DNA from: Chloroflexota bacterium
GTDB taxonomy: Bacteria; Chloroflexota; Anaerolineae; J102
Length of the DNA: 17,342 bases
Assembly (NCBI GenBank): GCA_003353825.1
Contig: PIVW01000067.1
Coordinates: forward strand, 1 to 17,342
Direction of reading: 5' to 3'
In this document: in pieces, positions 7,514-15,877 of the stretch
Layout of the letters: every line of letters begins with the position of its first letter
Position numbering within the stretch: position 1 is the stretch's first letter
Translations under genes and position numbers: made by a program
Notes under the pieces: generated by a model
Database searches by the model: none
What the model saw: only the letters and a program-made list of their open reading frames with translations
What the model was told of the DNA's origin: nothing

Positions 7514-9054
7514 CGCCCGTTGTCCGGGTAACGTGGCCAGTCCGGTAACACGAAGTGAATGGCGTACTCTTCTGGCGGTGGCCACAGCAGGTACACATCC
7601 GTCCACCAATGCCACGAGCGGTAATCATCGTCGCTGTAGCCCAAATCGATATGTTTTCCCACCACACCACCACCTGTATCAGCCGCCATCGCCATACCAT
7701 AGTCAGGCACATACAGTTCTTGGCGCATGTTGATCACGCCTGGATCTACAGCAACATATCCTTTTTGCAAGGGCTTGCCCAAGCGTGTGCGTCCATACCA
7801 GGGAGCCGTTCTGGGCGTACCCGAACGCCTTGGACTGTAAGCTGTAGCATACATCCTTAGTTTACGCCAATAGGTAATCGTTCCGTCAGGCGTCTCTAAG
7901 GTTCGTGGCGTAATTTTGGTACCGTAAGCGATAACCTTGTTTTCTGGCAATGACGCTGTCCAACTATCCTCCAGAGTTCGTGAGACCTCTTCACCATCTT
8001 CATAGCGTATTCTATAGCGATGGCGCAGGACTCCAGGATGCCCGGTAGTCTCGATCCGGCGCTGGTCGATGGGGAGATCATTCTTGGCTGCCCACACAGT
8101 CTCAAATGGGATCAAATCCTCTTCGTACGCCAGCTCTTCATCAACACGTGTGATCTCGATTGCGCTGTGCGCTATTAAGGGCGTATCCAGACTTGGATGC
8201 ACCTGATCCATGCCGAAAACGGTGATCCCTTGCTCGGACAGCGCCCCACCAACGGTAGTCTGCTGTGTACGGGTGACAGTCGTCGTGCCATCGATGGTGA
8301 CGGCATAAGGCAGCGAGCGTTGGATGACCACAAGTTGTCCCGCTGCGACAGCTGAGTCCGCAGAGGGGAAAATGACATCACCAGGATAGACCGGGACTTG
8401 CTCTACTGCCAAAGCTTCAGCAATGGTCTCTGCCGTGGTGTAAAGAAGGGCGGGCATAGCAGTACCATCCATGAGGCTAACAGGTAAAGATCTCTTAACC
8501 GTAATCTGTAAGGGCTCGGCAATTGCTTCCCAAGGCATTAGCGGTTGCGTCTGACCAGGTAATTGCCAGAGTACGGCAGGTAGCAAGCCGTCAGGCTCGG
8601 CTACTTTGTCTGCAAGATAGATTTTATCGCGCCAGCCTAAGATAATGCCAGCCTGAGCCAAAGCATCGGTAACCGTTGTAGCACTGGTAAATAGATTTCT
8701 CTGCACGCCATCTGAGTTCAGGATTATGGGCCGTGCGCGCTTCAACACGACACGGTCACCGCTGTCCAAACGCTCCCCCTCAACCAATAGGGTATCCTCC
8801 GCTTGCACTTGGTAACCGATCTCCTCGAACAAGCTCTGAACATCAGAGGCGCGTGTCCTCACCTGGCGCTCGACACCATCCACATCCAAGGTGATCACAG
8901 AGGCTGATTGCTGGTACCGCCAAGTAAGAATGGCAAGGAGGGTGAGTGCGATTACAGTTGCAACAAACGCACCATGACGCCATGAAATGGTACGCCCTGA
9001 AATGGCGCCGGATCGAGATTGGGGTGTGGTCTTTGACCGGGAAACAGAAGTCAT
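7510..9054 (-). CDS. YabE/RpfB-like cell-wall protein: DUF348 repeats, G5 and 3D domains
   Basis: The protein has 514 residues. After a cytoplasmic basic N-terminus there is one membrane anchor (about 28-46). Four ubiquitin-like DUF348 repeats then follow (starting near 52, 107, 184 and 246), each with the pattern beta strand, DG turn, T-x-T-V-x-x-A-L. A G5 domain (about 308-385) and a C-terminal 3D domain (about 398-475) complete it. The 3D domain's three conserved aspartates are D437 (VDPGVI), D459 (AADTGG) and D470 (IDLGY). In MltA and RpfB relatives this fold cleaves or remodels peptidoglycan. It lies 25 nt after the M24 peptidase stop and overlaps ksgA by 4 nt; in Bacillus, yabE is likewise close to ksgA. 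It probably acts outside the membrane on the wall. Confidence 0.93.
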   Translation of the reverse strand: MTSVSRSKTTPQSRSGAISGRTISWRHGAFVATVIALTLLAILTWRYQQSASVITLDVDGVERQVRTRASDVQSLFEEIGYQVQAEDTLLVEGERLDSGDRVVLKRARPIILNSDGVQRNLFTSATTVTDALAQAGIILGWRDKIYLADKVAEPDGLLPAVLWQLPGQTQPLMPWEAIAEPLQITVKRSLPVSLMDGTAMPALLYTTAETIAEALAVEQVPVYPGDVIFPSADSAVAAGQLVVIQRSLPYAVTIDGTTTVTRTQQTTVGGALSEQGITVFGMDQVHPSLDTPLIAHSAIEITRVDEELAYEEDLIPFETVWAAKNDLPIDQRRIETTGHPGVLRHRYRIRYEDGEEVSRTLEDSWTASLPENKVIAYGTKITPRTLETPDGTITYWRKLRMYATAYSPRRSGTPRTAPWYGRTRLGKPLQKGYVAVDPGVINMRQELYVPDYGMAMAADTGGGVVGKHIDLGYSDDDYRSWHWWTDVYLLWPPPEEYAIHFVLPDWPRYPDNGR

Positions 9055-9079
9055 CTATCAGTAAGCCAGAACAGGTACT

Positions 9080-10309
9080 TTAGCTCAGAGGGATCACCAT
9101 CTGGTAGGGATAATCAGAAAGATTGACGAGACTACCCTCTGCGTCGAAGGCGACGGTATCTTCAATACGCATGCCCCATCCTTCATCGGGGTTGTAAAGG
9201 CCAGGCTCGACCGATACCACATGGCCGGGCTGAAAAATAGTATCATTGTCAGGATGATGGTTGGGCATTGGTTGTTCGTGAATATCCAAACCTACGCCAT
9301 GCCCCAGACTGTGGCTGTAACCGACCTGTGTTTTGGGATCACTGCGTGTGCTGGGATAGCCCAGATCTTCGAAATAGTCACAGGTCATGTTCTGGTAATA
9401 ACTGCATCGTTCGCCAACGCGCATGTCGGCAAGGAGCGCGTCGTAGATCGTCTTGATCTGTTGCCAGCGTATTGCCAGGTCATCGGGAACGTATCCGATA
9501 AAAAAGGTACGCGTGATATCATGGAAATAGCCCGATTTTGGATCACGTGGAAATATATCGAAAATGATAGGCTGACCCAATCGCAGTTGCATATCGAGTT
9601 GGCCGGTATTGTGCGGTACACCCGCATCGCGGCCCTGACTGAAGATATTTTCGTGTGCCTCTTCCAGATTTCGCCTGGCCAATTCCATGCGAATCAGGGC
9701 TTTTACATCGCCAATCGTGACTGGACTACCATCCTCCTTGACCAAACCGTCGCTGTGAACGCTCTGGGCCTGAATAAAAGCAATGACAGCGTCAATCACC
9801 TCGGTCGTTTGCTTCGCTACAGCTTTCATAGCGGCCAGTTCATACCCATCTTTGGTCTCGCGCGCGACCGTGAAGAGATTGGGCTCCGGCTCGCCCACGA
9901 CCTCGATCTGCGGATTGGCTTCAGAAAGCGCTTTCAGGAAGATATAGCTGTAGCCTCGATCACCGCTGCCATAAAATCCGACACGCCCAGATACATTGTG
10001 GTCTTGTAACAGGTCGCTCATGATCGCCACTTGGGCAGCGAATCGATCATTGTCGTGCGCTTTGAGATAGTCGATGAGGTCGTAATCGGTCCACAGTTTG
10101 ACCTCATGGCCGGTCATCGCTGCCACTTCTCGTTCGATGGCGTTGACAAAAAGGATGGGTTCTTCTTCCTGACGGTGGAGATAAAGAGCCCCTTCAAGTT
10201 TCGCCCCCGGACAAATGTAGGCCAGATCGCTACTGGTGTCGGTGTTTCCCTGCACGACGATAGCGTTGAGTTTGCGTGCGATCATTAGTTGGGGGAGGTC
10301 AGATCTCAT
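9080..10309 (-). CDS. M24-family metallopeptidase (Xaa-Pro aminopeptidase/prolidase type)
   Basis: The protein has 409 residues. An N-terminal creatinase-like domain (about 1-150) precedes the pita-bread peptidase domain. All five metal ligands are visible: D251 and D264 in DIFPRDPKSGYFHDITRTF, H337 in SLGHGVGLDIHE, E368 in SVEPGLY, and E383 in RIEDT. The DxFPRDxxxGYxxD spacing is two residues longer than in the commonest members and fits a known subgroup. It should be a cytosolic dinuclear-metal enzyme removing a residue N-terminal to proline, but substrate cannot be fixed from sequence. AAAGG (10318-10322) sits 8 nt before the ATG. It heads the minus-strand group leading to the 3D-domain protein and ksgA. 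Confidence 0.93.
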   Translation of the reverse strand: MRSDLPQLMIARKLNAIVVQGNTDTSSDLAYICPGAKLEGALYLHRQEEEPILFVNAIEREVAAMTGHEVKLWTDYDLIDYLKAHDNDRFAAQVAIMSDLLQDHNVSGRVGFYGSGDRGYSYIFLKALSEANPQIEVVGEPEPNLFTVARETKDGYELAAMKAVAKQTTEVIDAVIAFIQAQSVHSDGLVKEDGSPVTIGDVKALIRMELARRNLEEAHENIFSQGRDAGVPHNTGQLDMQLRLGQPIIFDIFPRDPKSGYFHDITRTFFIGYVPDDLAIRWQQIKTIYDALLADMRVGERCSYYQNMTCDYFEDLGYPSTRSDPKTQVGYSHSLGHGVGLDIHEQPMPNHHPDNDTIFQPGHVVSVEPGLYNPDEGWGMRIEDTVAFDAEGSLVNLSDYPYQMVIPLS

Positions 10310-10365
10310 AGAGTTTGCCTTTAAATCGGAGGGTTGTTCCTGTTAGTTATGTCGCTATTGCCGCC

Positions 10366-10395
10366 AGCCTACCTGCTGTTACAGCCCGTTGTCAA
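10366..10395 (-). promoter_or_regulatory. Candidate promoter for the M24 peptidase gene group
   Basis: On the minus strand a perfect TTGACA (10390-10395) is followed after 18 nt by TAGGCT (10366-10371), a weak -10. It stands 57 nt before the M24 start in a 129-nt gap, suggesting the peptidase group can be transcribed separately from the upstream methyltransferase. Confidence 0.35.
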
Positions 10396-10438
10396 TACTT
10401 GATGCGGAGGGTCGGTCGCAGTTCTGAGGTATATTCGT

Positions 10439-11065
10439 TCAGATTTTGCGGACGAGGATGGAACTAGTACAATCCCCGTACGCCTGCTGGCCGGCATGCC
10501 AACGACGTTCTTCGTACGCGAGTGTTTTCAACCCGCTAAATGCATCAAATAGCTCACCTGGCTGCAGGAGATGCTCGGGGCTAAAGTCAGGGCGGAGTTT
10601 TAGCATATCCACATGAAAGGAGCGGTAGCATAACAGACCTTCGGGTTTCAATGCTGCCGCCAAGGCAGGCCACAGGTTTCTATCGAAAAAGCGTGTGACG
10701 AGAATAAGGTCATAGCGTCCGCAATCAGGACGCCAATGAGAGAGATCGGCATGAATGAGATGGATGACATCGGCATATCCACGCCCCTCTGCTCCCTCCG
10801 ACAGCTTTTGCAGACCCACCAGGCTGATATCGACGGCATCAACCTCATATCCGAGGCCGGCCAACCACAATGAATGCCGTCCCACCCCGCAAGCAACATC
10901 CAGGGCCATGCCACCGGCCAGATACAACTCTTGTGCCTGAACCCAGGCGCTTATCTCACCCTGCCCCGGTTGCCTACCCTCACGATATCGCTGATCCCAA
11001 CGCGCTTGATCCACTGAGCCGGGTTGGATGCTGTTATGTTGTGTGATTGATAAGTGTGTGACCAT
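10439..11065 (-). CDS. TehB-like class I SAM-dependent methyltransferase
   Basis: The protein has 208 residues. The N-terminus contains RWDQRYREG (22-30), typical of TehB/TPMT-like methyltransferases. Motif I ALDVACGVGRHS lies at 54-65, the SAM-binding Asp79 in AVDIS, and YDLILVTRFFDR is the motif-IV region. TehB itself methylates tellurite or selenium compounds, but many relatives have other small-molecule substrates, so resistance should not be assumed. The gap to the M24 gene is 129 nt with its own candidate promoter, so co-transcription is uncertain. It is divergent from the TlpA-like lipoprotein, across a 123-nt intergenic region. Confidence 0.85.
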   Translation of the reverse strand: MVTHLSITQHNSIQPGSVDQARWDQRYREGRQPGQGEISAWVQAQELYLAGGMALDVACGVGRHSLWLAGLGYEVDAVDISLVGLQKLSEGAEGRGYADVIHLIHADLSHWRPDCGRYDLILVTRFFDRNLWPALAAALKPEGLLCYRSFHVDMLKLRPDFSPEHLLQPGELFDAFSGLKTLAYEERRWHAGQQAYGDCTSSILVRKI

Positions 11066-11125
11066 AGATCGAGCTCGACTTCAAATGAGACGTGTGGACA
11101 GCTACCGATTTTAGCACGAGTGCGG

Positions 11126-11131
11126 TAGAAT
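11126..11131 (+). promoter_or_regulatory. Candidate -10 box for the TlpA-like gene
   Basis: TAGAAT lies 57 nt before the ATG in the divergent 123-nt region. It differs from TATAAT at one base, but no good -35 hexamer accompanies it at 16-18 nt. The evidence is weak. Confidence 0.22.
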
Positions 11132-11188
11132 ACCGAACATTGCGCAAAAACAACGATCGTAGCGAAAATCCAGCACAAGAAGCGCGCA

Positions 11189-11722
11189 ATGAGTGATAAA
11201 TCTGTTTTGCACACCACAATGCACCGCCTCCTGCTCGTCCTCACTCTCATAGTCTGTGTTGCCTGTTCTTCTGCCACGATACCTCTTCCCGACTTAAACG
11301 GCACAGCGCCTGCACCCGAGATCTCGCTGCCCACACCGGCGGGGGGTACTTTGTCTCTCTCCGAGCTGCAGGGAAAGGTCGTGTTCGTTAATTTCTGGGG
11401 GACTTACTGTCCTCCCTGCCTCGACGAAATGCCGGATCTGCAAGCTACCTATGAGGCGTTTGCCGGAGATCGCTTTACGGTTCTCGCCGTCAACATCGAA
11501 GAACACCCCGATACTGTGTCGTCATATCTTGCCGAAAACGATATCAGCTTTCCGGTTGTGATCTCAGACGATGGTAGTATCAATCCCGATTTTGCTATCC
11601 GTGTCTTACCCACCACCTGGTTCGTCGACGCCAAAGGTATCCTGAGAGGCCGTATCGAAGGCCAGATAAGCGCCACAACAGCTAAAAGCATCGCCGCCCA
11701 ATTACTAGCAGAAAACGAGTAA
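11189..11722 (+). CDS. TlpA/ResA-like thiol-disulfide oxidoreductase, probable lipoprotein
   Basis: The 177-residue protein starts with a hydrophobic signal segment (about 13-25) ending VCVAC-S, with a probable lipidation Cys26. The lipobox is imperfect, with Cys at -3. A thioredoxin fold follows. The redox pair is C74-x-x-C77 in FWGTYCPPC, and the cis-proline is P141 in VLPTTWFVD. The inserted PDLQATYEAF helix and the EEHPDTVSSYL insertion are typical of the TlpA/ResA/DsbE family, which reduces cytochrome c apoprotein or other exported thiols. An alternative start at Met11 (11219) would give a shorter signal peptide; upstream AAGAAG favours 11189 slightly. No cytochrome maturation genes are in the window, so the partner is unknown. 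Confidence 0.88.
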   Translation: MSDKSVLHTTMHRLLLVLTLIVCVACSSATIPLPDLNGTAPAPEISLPTPAGGTLSLSELQGKVVFVNFWGTYCPPCLDEMPDLQATYEAFAGDRFTVLAVNIEEHPDTVSSYLAENDISFPVVISDDGSINPDFAIRVLPTTWFVDAKGILRGRIEGQISATTAKSIAAQLLAENE

Positions 11723-11810
11723 CGGGCACGAGCTACAAGAATTATTACGGCTTATTCGGAATTTGCGTGGCCCCTACTAAAAAGATGTGTTTCATTAGCA
11801 CAAACACCAC

Positions 11811-11831
11811 GCAACACGCAACACGCAACAC
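11811..11831. repeat. Tandem heptamer repeat GCAACAC, three copies
   Basis: Three perfect tandem copies of GCAACAC are followed by GTGTTTTTC. The last copy and this tail form the palindrome AACACGTGTT. This lies in the gap before tyrS. The same unit is found next to ksgA at 6632. It could have a weak transcription-stop or structural role, but the hairpin is short. Confidence 0.65.
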
Positions 11832-11902
11832 GTGTTTTTCTAGCACCACACGAAATCCTATCGAACCATCATCACATAGCACTCTCCAAATCTGAAAGCC
11901 AT

Positions 11903-13144
11903 ATGCCCACTACGCTGCCCGTCGAAGAACAACTAGCTATACTCATGCGAGGCGTCGATTTCGGTGACGCCCAAACCTACAAACACATGGAGATCGAGTT
12001 ACGCGAACGGCTGCAAGCCAGTGTAGCGAATGGCCAACCCCTGACAGTCTATTGTGGATTCGATCCCACAGGGTCAGACCTGACATTGGGGCATACCGTA
12101 CCTATGCGCAAGCTGAAACAGTTCCAAGACCTTGGCCACCAGGTTACCTTTCTGATCGGCACCTTTACTGCGCTGATCGGCGATCCCAGTGATAAGGACA
12201 CGGCCAGACCCCAGCAGAGCGAGGAAGATGTCGCTCGCAAGGCCAAGACCTTCACCGAGCAGGCCTTCCGCATCCTGGATCCAGAACGCACATTGATCAA
12301 ATACAATGGCGATTGGCTGTCCGAGCTCACCTTCAAGGATGTTATCGGCCTTGCCAGCCATTTCACTGTACAGCAATTCCTCTCCCGCGAGAACTTCTCG
12401 AATCGGTACGCCAATGGGGAGGCGATCTGGCTGCACGAGTTCTTCTACGCGCTCATGCAGGGCTATGATGCTTACGCCACCCAAACCGATGTTCAAATTG
12501 GCGGCACAGACCAGCTCTTCAATTTGATGGCCGGACGCAAGCTCATGGAGGCGCGCGGGTTGAAACCGCAGGTAGTGCTCACCCTGCCCATTCTCGTCGG
12601 CACCGATGGCCACGAACGCATGGGCAAGAGTCGTGGCAACTACGTCGCAATCAATGATTCTCCCGAGAATATGTACGGCAAATCTATGTCCATTCCTGAC
12701 CATGCCATGCGCAATTATGCGGATCTGATTACTGAATGGCGCCCTGATTTCATTGCAGCACAGTTCGCGGCCATGGCAGCGGGCGAGATGCACCCGCGCG
12801 ATCTAAAAATGGCACTGGCGAGAGAGATCACCGGCCTTTTTTATAGCCAGGAGGCTGTTGAGGCCGCCGAACAGCATTTTATCCGCACCATCCAACAGCG
12901 CCAATTGCCAGAAGAGATGGTGGAATTGGTGGTACATCCAGGTGAAACCGTGATCGATTTGCTCGACCGCGCGGGGTTTGTGCCGAGCCGCAGCCAAGCC
13001 AAGCGGGATATCAAGGGAGGTGGCATCAGACTTGATGGCGCAGTGGTCAGCGACCCTCAGATGCATCCGCTGCCGGCTGCTGAAGGCACGATTTTGCAAA
13101 AAGGCAAACGCCATTACGTCCGCCTTCTGCCTTCAGAGCAATGA
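11903..13144 (+). CDS. tyrS: Tyrosyl-tRNA synthetase
   Basis: TyrS charges tRNA-Tyr with tyrosine in the cytosol. The 413-residue protein is a class Ic synthetase of the TyrZ-like subgroup. The HIGH signature appears as TLGH (61-64) after YCGFDPTGSDL. Tyrosine-pocket residues occur in QGYDAYATQTDVQIGGTDQ (186-204, the QxGGxDQ motif), and the KMSKS loop is ERMGKS (238-243). The C-terminal S4-like RNA-binding domain runs from about 347 to 410 (RSQAKRDIKGGGIRLDG). No T-box leader (GGGTGGNACCGCG-type) is seen upstream. The ribosome-binding site is weak (GAAAG, 4 nt before the ATG). lutA follows after 29 nt. Confidence 0.97.
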   Translation: MPTTLPVEEQLAILMRGVDFGDAQTYKHMEIELRERLQASVANGQPLTVYCGFDPTGSDLTLGHTVPMRKLKQFQDLGHQVTFLIGTFTALIGDPSDKDTARPQQSEEDVARKAKTFTEQAFRILDPERTLIKYNGDWLSELTFKDVIGLASHFTVQQFLSRENFSNRYANGEAIWLHEFFYALMQGYDAYATQTDVQIGGTDQLFNLMAGRKLMEARGLKPQVVLTLPILVGTDGHERMGKSRGNYVAINDSPENMYGKSMSIPDHAMRNYADLITEWRPDFIAAQFAAMAAGEMHPRDLKMALAREITGLFYSQEAVEAAEQHFIRTIQQRQLPEEMVELVVHPGETVIDLLDRAGFVPSRSQAKRDIKGGGIRLDGAVVSDPQMHPLPAAEGTILQKGKRHYVRLLPSEQ

Positions 13145-13173
13145 TCTCGAGTTAAACTAAGTACCTATCCATT

Positions 13174-13878
13174 ATGTCAATCGCAGTCCATGCGACCTGC
13201 ACGGCCCAGGCCTTCCGTCCGAACCTGACGAAGTCGATTGTGACGCTCGGCAGCCGCCTGGGTCTTGATTTATCTGTGCCCAAAACGCAAACCTGCTGCG
13301 GTCTGACTGCCTGGGATGCTGGCCAAATCGAAGCCGCCCGTGATGCCGCCTGCCAGATCATCAAGGTATTTGCCGACTACGAAATGGTGGTAACAGCTTC
13401 GCCTGCCTGTCTGCATATGTTTCACGAACACATTCCCTCGATACTGTCGGACCATCCACAAGCCGATATGGCCAGATCTTTGGCCGGGCGTACGAAAACG
13501 TGGGAAACTTATCTGGCTGATACGGGGTATCTTGTAGAACTAAATCTGCAATTCGAGGGTCGTATTGCCTATTTTAGGCCTTGTAGAGAGGAGGACAACC
13601 ACGCCGTGCGACAGATCCTCGCCAGCATCAAGGGGGCGAGCCTGCTGGCGGATGCGACCACGCAATGCTGTGGCTGGGGCAGTAACATGATCTGGCGTCA
13701 CCCCGAACTGAGCCGAGCGATGGCAACACCCGTGGCTACTGCCTTGCGATTGAGTCAACCAGATCTCGTCCTAACCTCCGATGTAGGATGCCTGCTTCAA
13801 CTCGCACCCATCCTCAAGAAAGCCGGTGGCATTCCCATGCGACACATCGCCGAATTCATGGCTCAACCGGAGCTCTGA
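13174..13878 (+). CDS. lutA: Lactate utilization protein A, Fe-S subunit
   Basis: LutA, with LutB and LutC, forms the cytosolic iron-sulfur complex that oxidises L-lactate to pyruvate. The 234-residue protein has two CCG-type repeats, each with one Cys, a Cys-Cys-Gly and a final Cys. These are C9, C41-C42 (TCCGL) and C79 in the first, and C137, C165-C166 (QCCGWG) and C206 (DVGCLL) in the second, all eight being plausible cluster ligands. PMRHIAEFM near the end matches the family's conserved MHIAE tail. Length is close to Bacillus LutA (about 238). It starts 29 nt after tyrS and is followed by lutB after 13 nt. Confidence 0.93.
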   Translation: MSIAVHATCTAQAFRPNLTKSIVTLGSRLGLDLSVPKTQTCCGLTAWDAGQIEAARDAACQIIKVFADYEMVVTASPACLHMFHEHIPSILSDHPQADMARSLAGRTKTWETYLADTGYLVELNLQFEGRIAYFRPCREEDNHAVRQILASIKGASLLADATTQCCGWGSNMIWRHPELSRAMATPVATALRLSQPDLVLTSDVGCLLQLAPILKKAGGIPMRHIAEFMAQPEL

Positions 13879-13891
13879 TTCAGCATCCGCT

Positions 13892-15160
13892 ATGCTTGTC
13901 GATGATTCTGCACGCCATGCCTTACAACGTCTGAGCAGATTAGCTGCCGACGCAAGCGCCCAGGCATGGGCGGATGAGGAGAATTCAGTAGCGCTTCGGA
14001 AAGCAGCAGCCAGGGCGCGGCAGGTTGCACTTGAAAACCTCCCGCTCTATCTTGAACAGTTGGAGAGGTCTGCTAGTGGTAATGGTGTACAAGTTCATTG
14101 GGCAGACGGCGCTCAAGAGGCCAACCGCCTGATCATCGAGATTCAACAGGCGAGCGCCGCGCCCGAAGCAGTGCGCAATCACAGCCAGTTGCTCGAGGAA
14201 ATTTCGCTCGATCGTGCTGCCAAAGCCAATAATATCCGCCTGATTCGGCTACACCCTGGTGACCAGATTTTGGAGTTGGCCGGTAGCAGGTCCAGTCATC
14301 CGATCTGGCCAACGGCGCATTTGCGCATCGATGAGATAAGTACCGCTACACAAAGGCGCTGGCGCGTGCCCATCACTTATGATCCTGACATCCTCGCCAG
14401 CACCATCCGTATGCCCTTGCGTCGTTCACTGTTACGTTCGTACACAGCGATCATCGGGCTGCACTTCGCCGTGGCTGATACAGGCGACCTCGTATGTCTG
14501 GACAATGATGGGCACAATGCCAGCCTGGTCTCCTTTTCAAGGCATCTCATCTGCCTCCTAAGCCTGGAGCAAGTGGTCGCCACATCGAGCGACCTTCATC
14601 ATCTGGTCAGGGCTTACGCGCATAGCGCTTGGGGACGTCCTCTGCCCGCTTATGTCACTCAGGTCAGGCAACCTACCCCACCCGGCGTCGATGGTCCGCG
14701 AGAGATCCATCTCATCATCATGGATAATAAACGCAGCCACATGTTTGCTGAGGGCTATGGCGAGATACTGCGCTGTATCGGCTGTGGAGCCTGCTTGAAT
14801 GTTTGTCCAATCTACCCCCTTATCGGCGGTGAGGGTTATGGCGAGTCACCCTATAGTGGACCCAGAGGGGCGGCGCTCAATCCCTTATTATTGCGCCCCG
14901 GCCTGGCCAACCAGCAACCGTACCTCAGCACAGCCTGTAGCGCTTGCAAGCCTGTTTGTCCGGTAGAGATCGATTTGCCGAGGCTTTTACACGAACAGCG
15001 CCACCGTTTGGCGCCTAGCCATGCATCATGGCAAGAGCGCACCCTTTTCTGGATGTGGCGGAGACTATTGAAGAGACCGACCCTATTCAGGCTTGGCATG
15101 AGAGTGGTCAATCGACTCAATCGCATCACACATCGAGGGCAAGGAACGAACTCTGATTGA
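13892..15160 (+). CDS. lutB: Lactate utilization protein B, ferredoxin-type Fe-S subunit
   Basis: The protein has 422 residues. The N-terminal and middle region (about 30-280) is a LUD-type domain, with EEISLDRAAK (102-111), GLHFAVADTGDLV (189-201) and the HLIC/EQVV segment (218-229). A 4Fe-4S pair follows: C295, C298, C301 and C305 in CIGCGACLNVCP, then C349, C352 and C356 in CSACKPVCP. The ATG at 13892 is chosen because upstream in-frame residues belong to the end of lutA in another frame. It is somewhat shorter than Bacillus LutB (about 475), with a shortened C-terminus. The ribosome-binding site is weak, so it is probably coupled to lutA translation. The stop lies 1 nt before the lutC ATG. 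Confidence 0.93.
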   Translation: MLVDDSARHALQRLSRLAADASAQAWADEENSVALRKAAARARQVALENLPLYLEQLERSASGNGVQVHWADGAQEANRLIIEIQQASAAPEAVRNHSQLLEEISLDRAAKANNIRLIRLHPGDQILELAGSRSSHPIWPTAHLRIDEISTATQRRWRVPITYDPDILASTIRMPLRRSLLRSYTAIIGLHFAVADTGDLVCLDNDGHNASLVSFSRHLICLLSLEQVVATSSDLHHLVRAYAHSAWGRPLPAYVTQVRQPTPPGVDGPREIHLIIMDNKRSHMFAEGYGEILRCIGCGACLNVCPIYPLIGGEGYGESPYSGPRGAALNPLLLRPGLANQQPYLSTACSACKPVCPVEIDLPRLLHEQRHRLAPSHASWQERTLFWMWRRLLKRPTLFRLGMRVVNRLNRITHRGQGTNSD

Positions 15161-15161
15161 T

Positions 15162-15812
15162 ATGTCACGTGAACGCATTTTAAACAGGTTGAACACCGCC
15201 CTGCCCATAGCCAGACTGAAGCAGAGCGCACCTATTAAAGAGGATACGCCCGAGCCGCTGAGCGAGCATGAACGTGTGCGACGCTTTCTAGCAGCCTGGA
15301 CATCCTTGGGCGGCACCTATGACGAATTTGTCAATGAGATCAGCGCCCGTCTGGCCATCTTACTTTATCTGCAAGAGCATGATATCAATGAGTTGTTGTC
15401 ATGGGATGCAGACCAACTTGCAGTTTCTGGCTTGGGCGAAGCGTTTGCCGACGCTAGAATCGAAATAACAACCCCCGACCGCCGTTCTCTGAACCCAAAC
15501 ATCCTCCTGGGCCTGACCAGCGCCGACGCAGCGTTGGCGGACACAGGTTCGTTGATACTGGCGCCTTCAGCCGGCCATTCCTGGCTGCCGGCGTTGCTTC
15601 CGATCCGCCATTTCGTGATCTTGCCGGTCTCCCGCATCTACAGCGACCTGGCCTCGTGGCGAGAACAATGGCAGGAAGATGGGCGACTGCATGACCTGGC
15701 TTTAAGCGCCATCGTCACCGGTCCAAGTTGCAGTGATGACATCGAACTGCACCCACACTACGGCATGTTTGGCCCACGACTCACGCATCTCTTCCTGGTA
15801 TGGGGTCTCTAG
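15162..15812 (+). CDS. lutC: Lactate utilization protein C (LUD domain)
   Basis: This 216-residue subunit of the LutABC lactate-oxidation complex has the family LUD signature. GLTSADAALADTGSLIL (117-133) is the core, followed by HFVILPVSRIY (150-160) and TGPSCSDDIE (186-195), then the closing GMFGPRLTHLFLV (201-213). It begins one base after lutB, so the three genes clearly form an operon. No lactate permease or LutR-type regulator is next to it in the window. Confidence 0.92.
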   Translation: MSRERILNRLNTALPIARLKQSAPIKEDTPEPLSEHERVRRFLAAWTSLGGTYDEFVNEISARLAILLYLQEHDINELLSWDADQLAVSGLGEAFADARIEITTPDRRSLNPNILLGLTSADAALADTGSLILAPSAGHSWLPALLPIRHFVILPVSRIYSDLASWREQWQEDGRLHDLALSAIVTGPSCSDDIELHPHYGMFGPRLTHLFLVWGL

Positions 15813-15877
15813 TTAGTACCCCGAATCAAGCTGTGGTAATCTCCTCTGTCGTAAGTACCTGAACAAAAATTTTACAG

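Noticed and set aside
7514..7615. Longer ksgA start adding 34 residues
   Set aside because: The extra residues lie within the preceding gene in another frame and match nothing in KsgA; the ATGA overlap start fits family length.
9221..10009. Plus-strand open frame of 262 residues opposite the M24 peptidase
   Set aside because: The minus strand encodes all five M24 metal ligands here; the opposite frame is a shadow without motifs.
11808..11832. CRISPR-like array
   Set aside because: The heptamer copies are directly adjacent with no spacers and are far too short for CRISPR repeats.
11723..11902. T-box leader upstream of tyrS
   Set aside because: No T-box consensus (GGGTGGNACCGCG-type) and no strong terminator hairpin are present.
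12074..12793. Minus-strand open frame of 239 residues inside tyrS
   Set aside because: Antisense shadow of a gene with clear HIGH and KMSKS-type motifs.
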